A DNA stretch of 64,000 bases from Marichromatium bheemlicum (GTDB lineage Bacteria; Pseudomonadota; Gammaproteobacteria; Chromatiales; Chromatiaceae): positions 1 to 64,000 of the forward strand of contig NZ_JAAXKX010000013.1 of NCBI RefSeq assembly GCF_012276755.1. Direction: 5' to 3'. The notes under the pieces were generated by a model. That model made no database searches. It saw nothing but the letters and a program-made list of their open reading frames with translations, and had not been told where the DNA came from. The position numbers and the translations under genes are program-made. Of this stretch, positions 20,799-29,867 are shown piece after piece (position 1 is the first letter of the stretch; every line of letters starts with the position of its first letter).

Positions 20799-21587
20799 AT
20801 GTCTGTATTCACCACGATGCGTTGGCTGCTGCCCGGCTGTCTGTTGCCGCTGCTGTGGGGGTGCGTCAGTGCCCCGGAGACCGGGCGCAGCCAGTTGATG
20901 CTGATCGATCATGCCGAGGAGGCCAGGCTCGGCGCCCGGGGTTTCGAGCAGATCAAGCGCAAACTCCCGCGCGCCCGCGATCGTGCCGCCCAGGCGCGGG
21001 TCGAGCGGATCGGGCGGCGTATCGCTCGGGTCGTCGACCTGCCCGAGGCGCAGTGGGAATTCGTCCTGTTCGCCGACGACACGCCCAATGCCTTCGCCCT
21101 GCCGGGCGGTAAGGTCGGCGTCAATACCGGGATCCTGCCGATCACTCGCAACGATGCCGGACTGGCCACGGTGATGGCCCATGAGATCGCCCACGTGATG
21201 GCTCGTCACAGCGCCGAGCAGCGCTCCCAGGAGATGCTCGCCGAGATCGGTGCCGGGGTGCTCTCGGCGGTACTCGGTGCGCGCGGCGTGCCCAATAGTG
21301 ATCTGGCGGTGCGGGCCTATGGGGTCGGCGCACAGCTTGGGGTGATGCTGCCCTATTCGCGTGCCCACGAACTCGAGGCCGACCGACTCGGGCTGATCTA
21401 CATGGCCCGTGCCGGTTACGACCCGCGCGAGGCGATCGCCTTCTGGCAGCGCTTCGAGGCCGCCAACCGAGGGGGGAGGGCGCCACCGGCGTTTCTCAGC
21501 ACCCATCCGCTCGACGGTGCCCGTATCGAACAACTGCGCGCGCTGTTGCCTGAGGCCGAGGCGATCTACGCGCGGGCGCGTCGCTGA
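20799..21587 (+). CDS. M48 family metalloprotease lipoprotein (BepA/LoiP-like)
   Basis: 262 residues. A lipoprotein signal ends LLPLLWGC, so the mature protein should be lipid-anchored in the periplasm. The zinc motif is HEIAH (MAHEIAHVMARHSAEQ) and the third ligand lies in HELEADRLG. The PNAFALPGGKVGVNTG motif is typical of Oma1/LoiP/BepA proteases, which do envelope and outer-membrane protein quality control. ATG 20799 is used, with GGAGAGGAT just upstream. The stop overlaps the next start (TGATG). First gene of a three-gene lipoprotein operon. Confidence 0.9.
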   Translation: MSVFTTMRWLLPGCLLPLLWGCVSAPETGRSQLMLIDHAEEARLGARGFEQIKRKLPRARDRAAQARVERIGRRIARVVDLPEAQWEFVLFADDTPNAFALPGGKVGVNTGILPITRNDAGLATVMAHEIAHVMARHSAEQRSQEMLAEIGAGVLSAVLGARGVPNSDLAVRAYGVGAQLGVMLPYSRAHELEADRLGLIYMARAGYDPREAIAFWQRFEAANRGGRAPPAFLSTHPLDGARIEQLRALLPEAEAIYARARR

Positions 21588-22699
21588 TGGGCGGGCGCGG
21601 CCGCCACCGACTGATGGCGCTCGCCGCGGCTTGGCTGCTAGGCGGTTGTGAGGCCCCGTCAGCACCGCCTGCGCCGACCGCCGACGCCCTCGTCGAAGGC
21701 GTAGCGTTGGTGGCCACCGGGGTGGCGCCTGGGGCCCTGCGTCTGCCGGACGATCACGCCGCCCATCCGCGCCAGGGGGGCGAGCTGTGGCGGCTCCAGG
21801 CCAAGCTCGAGGTGGCCGGCGACCGCCCCCAGTTGTTCACCCTGGGGATCGTCCGGCTGAACCTGGGGCGACCGAGCCGGCCGCAGTCCTCGGCCTGGTC
21901 GAGCGATGCGCTGCTGTGGGGCTGGTCGGCCCGGCTCGGGCCCGATGGCCCGGGGCTCGCGCAACGCCGCGCCCGCGCCACCCTCGGGCTGGCCGGCGCG
22001 GCGCTGAGTCCGGCGCGGGTGTGGGTGCGTGACTGGGGGCTGGCGCTCGGGCCAGGGCGCCCACCCTGGCGCTTGGTCTTCGAGGACGCCGAGGGGACGC
22101 GGCTGGTGCTCGGTGGATCCCGCCCGGCGCTTGGTCTGGCGCGGCTCGGTGAGACCCTCGGGGTCGAGGCAACGACGGCCGGGCTACAGGGCTATCTGCT
22201 GTCGGGATTGACCGTGGCCGGGCGGTTGGTCGTCGCTGGTCGGGCGCGCCCGGTCACCGGCCAGGCCTGGTTCGAACACCTGTGGGGTGGGGGCGAGGGT
22301 GGGACGGGGGCCGGCGCCGGACTGCGGTTGACGCGGTTAACGCTCCAGCTCGACGACGCCCGGACCCTGGCCTGTGTCGAGCTGCGCCGCGCCGAGGCCG
22401 GCGGGCGACCGATCCCGGGCTGCGTCCTGGTCGATGCCGCCGCACAGGTGCATAGATTCCGGCGGCGCGAGCTGCGGCTCGAGCCCCTGGAGGGCGGTGC
22501 GCGTCCCGCACGCTGGCGGCTCGAGATCCCCGCCGTGGCGCTGGCCGTGGAGCTGACGCCCTGGGACGACGCCCTGGAGACGATCGCGCCGGGTGTGGCG
22601 GTGCGGGTCGCCGGCCGCGCCGAGGGGCGTGTGATCGAGGGCTGGGGCTGGGTCGAATCCATCGGGCCGGGACAACGGAGACGCGGGGAGGGTGAATGA
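21587..22699 (+). CDS. AttH/CrtC-like lipocalin-fold lipoprotein
   Basis: 370-residue exported lipoprotein (signal with lipobox LLGGC). The pattern YLLSGLTVAGRLVVAGRARPVTGQAWFEHLWG matches the second lipocalin-like repeat of AttH proteins (predicted hydrolases related in fold to carotenoid 1,2-hydratase). AttH genes usually accompany a LolCDE-like ABC transporter; none is seen here. The gene overlaps both neighbours (TGATG and ATGA). The substrate is unknown. A true CrtC hydratase is unlikely given the lipoprotein signal and lack of carotenoid genes nearby. Confidence 0.65.
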   Translation: MGGRGRHRLMALAAAWLLGGCEAPSAPPAPTADALVEGVALVATGVAPGALRLPDDHAAHPRQGGELWRLQAKLEVAGDRPQLFTLGIVRLNLGRPSRPQSSAWSSDALLWGWSARLGPDGPGLAQRRARATLGLAGAALSPARVWVRDWGLALGPGRPPWRLVFEDAEGTRLVLGGSRPALGLARLGETLGVEATTAGLQGYLLSGLTVAGRLVVAGRARPVTGQAWFEHLWGGGEGGTGAGAGLRLTRLTLQLDDARTLACVELRRAEAGGRPIPGCVLVDAAAQVHRFRRRELRLEPLEGGARPARWRLEIPAVALAVELTPWDDALETIAPGVAVRVAGRAEGRVIEGWGWVESIGPGQRRRGEGE

Positions 22700-24108
22700 T
22701 GCACTGGCGTGATCGTCGATGGTGGACCTGGGGGCTGCTCGCGTTGGTGCTCGCCGGCTGCGATCGTCCGGGGGAGAAGGCCGAGGCCGGGCGTATCGCC
22801 GCCGCCGAGCAGCGTCCGGGCGATCCGGTGCGCGGGCGTGATGCCCTGCTCAATCGCGCGGTGGTGACCTGTGGCCCGCCCCATGCCGCTTATGCCGCGC
22901 GCGCCGCGGCAGCGGAGGCCCCGGCGCTCAATCCCGCCGGGCGTACCGGGCGCAACGCCGAGCTGCCCTATATGCTCACCGCCCACGTCGATCCTGCTGG
23001 GGTCGAGCTGGTGACCTCGAACTGTCTCGGCTGTCATGCCGCGCCGCTCGAGGGCGAGCTGGTGATCGGGCTGGGCAACGAGTTCCTTGATCTGACCGAG
23101 GACCCGCTGGTGGCGATCGAGGCCCTCGGCGCCGGGCTCGCCCCCGGCCCTGAGCGTGCGGCCTGGCGGCGTTGGGCCGATCGTGTCGGGCGCGTCGCCG
23201 ACTACATGATGACCGACACCGTCGGGGTGAACTCGGCCAACAACCTCACCCTGGCGCTAATGGCCCATCGCGACCCGCAGACCCTGGCCTGGTCCGACGC
23301 GCCGCTGATCGCGCCGCCGCCCACACGCCCGCTGCCGGTGAGCGTGCCGCCCTGGTGGCACCTGGCCAAGAAGCACGCGCTCTTCTACAACGGCGAGGGA
23401 CGCGGCGACCATGTGCGCTACATGATGCTGGCCTCGACCACCTGTACCGACAGCGTCGCCGAGGCGCGCGCGATCGATGCCTGGTTCGTTGACGTGCGCG
23501 CCTATCTCGCCACCCTGCGTCCGCCGCCCTATCCCTACCCGATCGATACCGAGCTGGCGCGCGTCGGCGCGCGGGTGTTCGCCGATCGCTGCGCGAGCTG
23601 TCACGGCACCCAGGGTGCGGATGGGCGCTATCCGAACAAGCTCGTCGCCCTCGGCAAGGTCGGCACCGATCCGGCGCTGGCACGCGCGGCCTTCGCCGAT
23701 GCCGATCGTTTCCTCGACTGGTTCCACGACTCCTTCTATGGCGAGCTGGGGCGCTCGCGCCCCGGCCTGGGCTATGTCGCGCCGCCGCTCGACGGTATCT
23801 GGGCGACCGCGCCCTATCTGCACAACGGCGCGGTGCCGACCCTCGCCGATCTGCTCGAGAGCGGCGCGCGCCCGGCCTTCTGGCGCCACCAGCGCAGCGG
23901 CCAGGCGCTGCCCGAGTACGACACCGAGCGCCTCGGCTGGCGCTATCGGCGTCTCGCCGCGGGCAAGTCGGCGGCGATGAGCTGGGAGGAGCGCAAGCAC
24001 ATCTACGACACCAGTCTCCACGGCTATGGCAACCAGGGGCACGACTTCGGCGACCGGCTCGACCCGGCGGCGCGCCGCGCGCTGCTCGAGTACCTCAAGA
24101 CCCTGTGA
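22696..24108 (+). CDS. Di-heme c-type cytochrome lipoprotein, peroxidase/RoxA-like
   Basis: 470 residues with lipobox LVLAGC. Two covalent heme sites are seen: CLGCH near residue 113 and CASCH near residue 301. The C-terminal half has APYLHNGAVPTLADLL, the conserved stretch of di-heme peroxidases and RoxA-type oxygenases. Motifs such as VPPWWHLAKKHALFYNGEGRGDH are not standard CcpA, so this is a divergent branch; enzyme versus electron carrier cannot be decided. The start overlaps the upstream stop (ATGA). Expected in the periplasm, anchored to a membrane. Confidence 0.75.
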   Translation: MMHWRDRRWWTWGLLALVLAGCDRPGEKAEAGRIAAAEQRPGDPVRGRDALLNRAVVTCGPPHAAYAARAAAAEAPALNPAGRTGRNAELPYMLTAHVDPAGVELVTSNCLGCHAAPLEGELVIGLGNEFLDLTEDPLVAIEALGAGLAPGPERAAWRRWADRVGRVADYMMTDTVGVNSANNLTLALMAHRDPQTLAWSDAPLIAPPPTRPLPVSVPPWWHLAKKHALFYNGEGRGDHVRYMMLASTTCTDSVAEARAIDAWFVDVRAYLATLRPPPYPYPIDTELARVGARVFADRCASCHGTQGADGRYPNKLVALGKVGTDPALARAAFADADRFLDWFHDSFYGELGRSRPGLGYVAPPLDGIWATAPYLHNGAVPTLADLLESGARPAFWRHQRSGQALPEYDTERLGWRYRRLAAGKSAAMSWEERKHIYDTSLHGYGNQGHDFGDRLDPAARRALLEYLKTL

Positions 24109-24174
24109 GCGTCCCCGTATCGGTGCGCGCGGTGCCGTGTCCGGCGGGGTGAAAGACCTTGACGGAAAAAAGAC

Positions 24175-24203
24175 TTGCGCCCCTCCGCAGTCGTCCCTAT
24201 AAT
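24175..24203 (+). promoter_or_regulatory. Promoter of the tandem initiator tRNA genes
   Basis: TTGCGC at 24175-24180 and a perfect TATAAT at 24198-24203 with 17-base spacing. The first tRNA begins 13 bases later. Confidence 0.75.
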
Positions 24204-24216
24204 TCTCGGTCTCGAT

Positions 24217-24293
<77 letters not shown>

Positions 24294-24323
24294 CATTTCC
24301 TCGATCCGGTTCTCCGGTCGAGC

Positions 24324-24339
24324 GGTCTCTTCGGAGACC
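24324..24339 (+). repeat. UUCG-loop hairpin in tRNA spacer 1
   Basis: GGTCTC-TTCG-GAGACC is a perfect 6-base stem with a stable UUCG tetraloop in the spacer between copies 1 and 2. In spacer 2 the loop has lost one base. It may be a processing or structural element of the polycistronic transcript. Confidence 0.6.
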
Positions 24340-24367
24340 AAGCGCCCTCGGGGCACGACAGTTCAGT

Positions 24368-24444
<77 letters not shown>

Positions 24445-24515
24445 CATTCCTCGATCCGGTTCTCCGGTCGAGTGGTCTCTTGGAGACCAAGCCCCTCGGG
24501 GCACGACAGTTCAGT

Positions 24516-24592
<77 letters not shown>

Positions 24593-24597
24593 ATATC

Positions 24598-24623
24598 GGC
24601 CCGCAGCATCCGTGCTGCGGGCC
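24598..24623 (+). terminator. Rho-independent terminator of the tRNA array
   Basis: Arms GGCCCGCAGCA and TGCTGCGGGCC enclose a 4-base loop and are followed by GTTTGCGTTT. Confidence 0.8.
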
Positions 24624-24655
24624 GTTTGCGTTTCTGCTCGCGCCCTATCGATCAC

Positions 24656-24684
24656 TTGCTGCCGGACGGGGCCGGGGTTAGCAT
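24656..24684 (+). promoter_or_regulatory. Candidate promoter of the response regulator-TPR operon
   Basis: TTGCTG and TAGCAT are separated by 17 bases, upstream of the regulator gene start at 24856. Confidence 0.35.
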
Positions 24685-24855
24685 CGCGACTGTGATCCGG
24701 TTCCGATCTCGCCGTCCCGGTGCAGGCCCGTCCGTGGCTCCCGCCCGCTGGCGGTCAGCTCGACCCTTGCCCGAGGCCGAGGGTGCATCCATGTGCAGGA
24801 AGGTGCCGGTTCGATCGGCATCTTCTCGCTAGCCAAGCACCGGGGACCCTGCCAG

Positions 24856-26475
24856 ATGGCGCCACCAGCCGACTTCTCCAAGAAAACCTATCTGGTCATC
24901 GATGACTTCTCGGATATGCGCTCGGTGATGCGTAGTATCCTCCATTCCCTCGGTGTCACCCGGCTCGACCAGGCGCGCGATGGCAACGAGGCGATCTCCT
25001 TGATGGAGCGGCGTCACTACGACGTGGTGCTCTGCGACTACAACCTTGGCAATGGCAAGGATGGCCAGCAGGTACTCGAGGAAGCGCGTCATCGCGCGCT
25101 GATCGGGGTCGATACCATCTTCATCATGGTCACCGCCGAGAACACCCGCGAGATGGTGATGGGGGCGGTCGAGTTCGCCCCCGACAACTATCTCGCCAAG
25201 CCCTTCACCAAGGAGTTGCTCAAGACCCGGCTGGCCAAGCTGTTCGAACGCAAGTCCGATCTCGCTCAGGTCAATCGTGCGCTGGTGTCCAAGGATTACG
25301 GCGGGGCGATCGCCGCCCTCGACACCTTGATCGCCGGTAAGCCCCGCAATCTCGCCGAGTTGCTGCGACTCAAGGCCGACACCTGCATCACCGCCAATCG
25401 TTACGATGATGCGATGGTCATCTACGACGAGGTGCTCGAGGGGCGCGATCTCAACTGGGCGCACCTCGGCAAGGGGCGGGTGTTGTTCCAGCAGAAGCAA
25501 TACGCCGCCGCGCAGGAGGTGTTCGCCCACCTGCTCGAACTCGATCCCAACTTCATCCCCGGCTACGACTGGCTCTCGCGCGCCCAGTTCGCGCAGAAGG
25601 CGTTCACCGACGCCGAGCACACCCTGCAGAAGGGGGCCAAGCTCTCGCCGCGCAGCGTCGAGCGCCAACAACGCCTCGGTGAGCTGGCGCTAAGCAACGA
25701 CGATCGCGAGGTCGCCGAGGCCGCCTTCGATCGCGCGGTGGGGTTCGCCAAGTATTCGGTGCACAACCACCCCGCGATCTATGCCGGCCTGGCCAAGGCC
25801 AAGAGCGCCAACGACAAGCATGCCGAGGCGCTGAAGGTGCTCGGTGAGATCGACAAGACCTTCGGTGAGACCGCTGAGGCATCTGTCTACAAGGCCAGCA
25901 CGACGGCGCTGATCAAACAGCGCCAGGGCGACCCCCAGGGCGCGGCCAAGGCCTTTGCCGCCGCCAATGAGGCGATCGCCGGCCTCGGCGAGATGGTGCC
26001 CTCGCAGCTGGCCCTGGAGATGGTCAAGACCTGCTCCGAGATGGGAGAGCCGGAACAGGCCACCCGTTATCTGCGCTCGGCCATCGCCAACAACCACGAC
26101 GATCACGCCTTCCTCGCCGAGGTGATGCACGTCTGCGAGGAGAGTGGGATCGCCGAGGAGGCCGATGCGGCCATCCGCGCCATCCAACAGGACGTGGTGC
26201 GCACCAATAACCGCGGCGTCCGTCTGATCAAGCAGGGGGATTTCGCCGCCGCGATCGAGCTGCTGCGCCAGGCCGCCGACGAGATGCCGGCCAACAAGAC
26301 GATCAACCTCAACGCCGCCAAGGCCTGTATCATCAAGATGGAGCGCAACGGTGCCTCGCCCGACGAGATCCAGCTGGTGCGCCGTTATATCGAGCGCGTC
26401 CAGCACGTCGCCCCCGGGGACTGGCGCCTCAATGACGTACAGACCCGCCTGAAACGACTGGCGACCGAGGCCTGA
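24856..26475 (+). CDS. Response regulator with long TPR output region
   Basis: 539 residues. The receiver domain spans about residues 8-130, with acidic pocket VIDD, phosphoacceptor Asp in DVVLCDYNLGNGKDG and Lys in LAKPFTKE. The rest is a TPR superhelix (for example YDDAMVIYDEVLEGRDLNWAHLGKGRVLFQQKQYAAAQEVFAHLLELDP) that likely binds a partner protein instead of DNA. ATG 24856 (MAPPADFSKKTYLVIDDF) is chosen because upstream in-frame sequence is unlike a receiver. First gene of a four-gene run with a kinase, a VWA protein and a membrane-anchored acidic protein. Confidence 0.88.
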   Translation: MAPPADFSKKTYLVIDDFSDMRSVMRSILHSLGVTRLDQARDGNEAISLMERRHYDVVLCDYNLGNGKDGQQVLEEARHRALIGVDTIFIMVTAENTREMVMGAVEFAPDNYLAKPFTKELLKTRLAKLFERKSDLAQVNRALVSKDYGGAIAALDTLIAGKPRNLAELLRLKADTCITANRYDDAMVIYDEVLEGRDLNWAHLGKGRVLFQQKQYAAAQEVFAHLLELDPNFIPGYDWLSRAQFAQKAFTDAEHTLQKGAKLSPRSVERQQRLGELALSNDDREVAEAAFDRAVGFAKYSVHNHPAIYAGLAKAKSANDKHAEALKVLGEIDKTFGETAEASVYKASTTALIKQRQGDPQGAAKAFAAANEAIAGLGEMVPSQLALEMVKTCSEMGEPEQATRYLRSAIANNHDDHAFLAEVMHVCEESGIAEEADAAIRAIQQDVVRTNNRGVRLIKQGDFAAAIELLRQAADEMPANKTINLNAAKACIIKMERNGASPDEIQLVRRYIERVQHVAPGDWRLNDVQTRLKRLATEA

Positions 26476-26477
26476 GC

Positions 26478-27215
26478 GTGCCCCCCGTGCGCCCCGTTGC
26501 TGAACCGGATGGCTCATACCCCATGGACTTCTCCGACATCCTCGCCTCCTCGATCCACGACATCAAAAACTCGCTCGGGCTGATCCTCAACAGCCTCGAC
26601 GAGCTGGTCGAAGACCCTGGCAACCAGCTTGCCGATCCACGCCAGGCGAGCCTGCTCAAGCACGAGGTGCAGCGCGCCAACAGCAACCTGTTGCAGCTGC
26701 TCACCCTCTACAAGCTCGGTAAGGAGCAGCTCGCCGTGCGTATCGCCGAGTACAACCTCGAGGAATTTTGCGAGGAGGTGGTCGCCGAGAGCCTGGCCGT
26801 CTGCCAAGCGCTCGGTCTCGAACTCGACTACGACTGCGATCCCGAGCTGAGTGGTTACTTCGACTCGGAACTGGTACGCGGGGTGTTGACCAGCAGCATC
26901 GGCAATGCCCAACGTTATGCACGCACCCGCATCCGTCTCAGCGCTGCCGAAGAGCAGGGGATGCTGGTGATCCGGCTCGAGGACGACGGCGCCGGGTTTC
27001 CCGCCGCCGTGCTCGGACTGCTGCCCGAGCACGGCGGCCAGACCGACCCGTCGCCCGCGGAGCCCGCTGCCGCGGCCAGTAGTCGCACCCGGCTCGGGCT
27101 CTACTTCGCCCAGCAGGTGGCGCGATTGCATCAGACCCCGCAGGCGACCGGCCGGATCCGCTTGACCAACGCCCACCATCTCCCGGGTGGCTGCTTCGAG
27201 CTGTGGTTGCCGTGA
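26478..27215 (+). CDS. Small soluble sensor histidine kinase
   Basis: 245 residues from GTG 26478, directly after the regulator's stop, or 230 from ATG 26523 (MDFSDILASSIHDIKNSLG). The HDIKNSLG motif is a HisKA-like phosphoacceptor helix. The HATPase follows with an N-box-like SSIGNAQRYA (weak), DDGAGFP and RLGLYFAQQVARLH. There are no transmembrane or input domains, so it must be controlled by partners. The likely cognate receiver is the upstream TPR regulator. Its stop overlaps the VWA gene start (GTGA). Confidence 0.8.
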   Translation: MPPVRPVAEPDGSYPMDFSDILASSIHDIKNSLGLILNSLDELVEDPGNQLADPRQASLLKHEVQRANSNLLQLLTLYKLGKEQLAVRIAEYNLEEFCEEVVAESLAVCQALGLELDYDCDPELSGYFDSELVRGVLTSSIGNAQRYARTRIRLSAAEEQGMLVIRLEDDGAGFPAAVLGLLPEHGGQTDPSPAEPAAAASSRTRLGLYFAQQVARLHQTPQATGRIRLTNAHHLPGGCFELWLP

Positions 27216-28972
27216 GCCGTCGGCCCTCTCTGTTGCGCGCGTGGTGGCCGCTGTTGCTCGGTCTGTTGCTCCTGCCGGGGGTGTTGGCGGCGGCGCCGGG
27301 GGACGTGCGCTTGCTGATCGACGTCTCCGGGAGCATGCGCCAGAACGACCCCAACAACCTCCGGGTCCCGGCGCTGCGGCTGGTCAATGCGTTACTCCCG
27401 GCCGGTGCGCGCGCCGGGGTCTGGACCTTTGCCGAGCGCACCGAGACGCTGGCCGCGCCCGGCGAGGTCGACGACGACTGGCGGCGCCGGACCACCGCAA
27501 ACCTCGGGCGGGTGCACTCACGTGGGCTGTTCACCGATATCGAGACCGCACTCGAGACCGCCATCGCCGATTGGGACGGTCCGGCGCGCGCCGGCGAGCG
27601 TCATGTCATCCTACTCACCGACGGGTTGGTCGATGTCGCCAAGGACGATAACCGTGATGCCGCCTCGCGTCGGCGCATCCTCTCCGAGCAACTCGAGCGG
27701 CTGCGCGAGCTGGGGGTGAAGGTGCACGCGGTGGCGCTCTCCGACAATGTCGACACCGAGCTGCTCGAGGCGCTCACCGAGCGCACCGGCGGCTGGCTGG
27801 AGTCGGCCGACGATGCCGAGCAGTTGCAGCGGGTGTTTCTGCATATGCTCGAGCAGTCGGCGGCGCCGACCACGGTCCCGATCGAGGGCAATCGTTTCGA
27901 GATCGACAGCCAGGTCGGGGAGTTCACCCTGCTGGTGTTCCGCGCCCCCGGCGGCGAGACCCGGCTGGTCAGCCCCGATGGCCAGACCCTCTCGGCCACC
28001 GCGCACGGCCCCATGGTGCAGTGGCGTGGCGAGCCCGGCTATGACCTGGTCACCATCGAACAGCCGGCCCCCGGACGCTGGATCCTCGATGGAGGGCTCG
28101 ACCCCGACAATCGGGTGGCGGTGGTCACCGATCTCGGTATCGACGCCGCGCCGGTGCCCGCGGCGCTGCACTCGGGCGACACCCTGAGCCTCGAGACCTG
28201 GATCACCGATCACGGCGCACCGGTCACCCGCACCGACTTCCTCAAGCTGCTCTCGGCCAAAGCGGTGTTGACCCTGGCCGATGACCCGACCCAGCGCATC
28301 GATCAACCGCTCGTACTCGATCCCGTGCGCAACCGCTTCACCGCGACGATCAAGGCCAATGCCCTGAGCGCCGGGGTCTACGAGCTCAGCCTGCTGATCG
28401 ACGGCGAGACCTTCAAGCGTCAGCTGCAGCGGCGCATCCGTGTCACCCCGACGCCATTGACCATCGACTACCAGGCGCGGGTGGCCGATGCGGCCGCAGT
28501 GGCCCCTGAGGCCGATGGCGCCACCACCGAGCAGGGCCCCGACCAGCCCCCGGCATGGCTGCGAGTGGTGCTCAATCTCGAGCGCGATCAAGTCGACCCC
28601 GAGAGCCTGTTCGGCTATGTGCGACTGGCCGGCGCGGGCAAGGAATCGCTGCTCGAGATCACCGCGCCGACCTCCCTGCCGATGCTCTACGAGCTGCCGG
28701 TCGAGCGGCCCGGTGAGTATCAGGTCAGCGCCCGTCTGGCCGCGCGTACCGTCAACGGCAGCTCGATCCTGCTCGAACCGCCGGTCGAGACCCTGAGCTT
28801 TGCCTTCACCGCGCCGGCCGAGGCGCCACCACCGCCACCACCGCAGACCTTCTCCTGGCTGACGCTTACGCTCTATCTGCTCGGTGGTAACCTGCTGCTC
28901 GCCGGCGCGCTCGGCCTGACCTGGTGGCTGTTCAAGCGCGCCACGGCCAAGCGGGCGGCGGCCGCCGAGTGA
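27212..28972 (+). CDS. VWA-domain membrane protein, TIGR03503-like architecture
   Basis: 586 residues with a GTG start overlapping the kinase stop. A signal peptide (LLLGLLLLPGVLAAA) leads to a VWA domain with an intact MIDAS (DVSGSM, later LTDG). About 300 beta-rich periplasmic residues follow, then a Pro-rich hinge (EAPPPPPPQTF) and one C-terminal transmembrane helix with a basic tail. The layout suggests a periplasmic metal-dependent adhesion or interaction module tethered to the inner membrane. The function is not established, and the family name is tentative. Confidence 0.75.
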   Translation: MSRRPSLLRAWWPLLLGLLLLPGVLAAAPGDVRLLIDVSGSMRQNDPNNLRVPALRLVNALLPAGARAGVWTFAERTETLAAPGEVDDDWRRRTTANLGRVHSRGLFTDIETALETAIADWDGPARAGERHVILLTDGLVDVAKDDNRDAASRRRILSEQLERLRELGVKVHAVALSDNVDTELLEALTERTGGWLESADDAEQLQRVFLHMLEQSAAPTTVPIEGNRFEIDSQVGEFTLLVFRAPGGETRLVSPDGQTLSATAHGPMVQWRGEPGYDLVTIEQPAPGRWILDGGLDPDNRVAVVTDLGIDAAPVPAALHSGDTLSLETWITDHGAPVTRTDFLKLLSAKAVLTLADDPTQRIDQPLVLDPVRNRFTATIKANALSAGVYELSLLIDGETFKRQLQRRIRVTPTPLTIDYQARVADAAAVAPEADGATTEQGPDQPPAWLRVVLNLERDQVDPESLFGYVRLAGAGKESLLEITAPTSLPMLYELPVERPGEYQVSARLAARTVNGSSILLEPPVETLSFAFTAPAEAPPPPPPQTFSWLTLTLYLLGGNLLLAGALGLTWWLFKRATAKRAAAAE

Positions 28973-28991
28973 TCTGCATGGGGGAGACGAC

Positions 28992-29861
28992 ATGAGCGCA
29001 CTCGAGATCGGCGGTCTCATCCTCAGCATCGAGTTCGCCTTGGTCGCCTGGGGCGTGCTGTTTTTCATGCTCAGGCGCCAGCGCCAGGGCACCAAGCAGG
29101 CCCAGGCCGATGCCAGTGCCGTGCTCGAACAGGTCGACACCAGCGAGGAGGCACGCCGCGAGGCGCTCGCCGGTGTCTTCGCCGCCACCTATCAGCTCGA
29201 AGGCGATGAGCTGCAGTCGACCGTCGACGAGTATCTGGAACGTGAGCGCGCCTTTTACAACGCGATGCTCGACATCTATCTCGAGCGTAGCGGCGAGAAG
29301 CTCCAGGACCTGCCCAAGGAGCTGACCAAGGTGCTCGCGCCCCTGGTGCACATGACCCCGACCAACATGATCGACATCGAGCAGCTCTCCGATCTCGAGG
29401 ATGCCAAGGCGCAGCTCGAGGCCGAACTCGGTGATACCAAGAAGACCCTCAACCAGCTCATGGACGAGTACAACGCCGCCTTCAGCGCCCAGCAGCAGGA
29501 GGCGGCCGCCGCAGCCGCTGCACCAGCGCCCGAGGCGTCGACAGAGCCCGAGGATGCGGACGTGATCGATGACATCGATGCCTTGCTCGCCGAGGCGGGT
29601 GCCAATGTCGAGCCCGCGGCGCCGGATCCCACGCCCGAACCCGAGGCCCCGGCAGAGACTGCCGCCGATCCCGAGGCGGACGCGCCCGCGTCACCTGAGG
29701 CCGATGAGCCGCGTCGCTTCGAACTCGCCGACGAGATCGATGTCGAGGAGGAGGCCCAGACACTCGACGAGGACGACGAGGAGATCTGGCAGGAGAAGCT
29801 CGAGGAACTCAGCGATCTCTTTGAGACCCCTGAGGACGAGGACAAGGGCGGCAAGGGCTGA
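28992..29861 (+). CDS. Membrane-anchored coiled-coil protein with acidic tail
   Basis: 289 residues. One N-terminal helix (GGLILSIEFALVAWGVLFFML) precedes coiled-coil segments around 100-175, then an Ala/Pro/Glu-rich linker and a very acidic C-terminal 60 residues (EEEAQTLDEDDEEIWQEKL). It lies 19 bases after the VWA gene and belongs to the same run. No family recognised. It could be a scaffold for the regulator-kinase pair (inference). Confidence 0.7.
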   Translation: MSALEIGGLILSIEFALVAWGVLFFMLRRQRQGTKQAQADASAVLEQVDTSEEARREALAGVFAATYQLEGDELQSTVDEYLERERAFYNAMLDIYLERSGEKLQDLPKELTKVLAPLVHMTPTNMIDIEQLSDLEDAKAQLEAELGDTKKTLNQLMDEYNAAFSAQQQEAAAAAAAPAPEASTEPEDADVIDDIDALLAEAGANVEPAAPDPTPEPEAPAETAADPEADAPASPEADEPRRFELADEIDVEEEAQTLDEDDEEIWQEKLEELSDLFETPEDEDKGGKG

Positions 29862-29867
29862 GCGGGT

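Noticed and set aside
21587-22699. Carotenoid 1,2-hydratase (crtC)
   Set aside because: Lipoprotein signal, weak similarity limited to the lipocalin-like pattern, and no carotenoid genes adjacent.
24159-24164. TTGACG as the -35 of the tRNA promoter
   Set aside because: It is 33 bases from TATAAT; TTGCGC at 24175 has the correct 17-base spacing.
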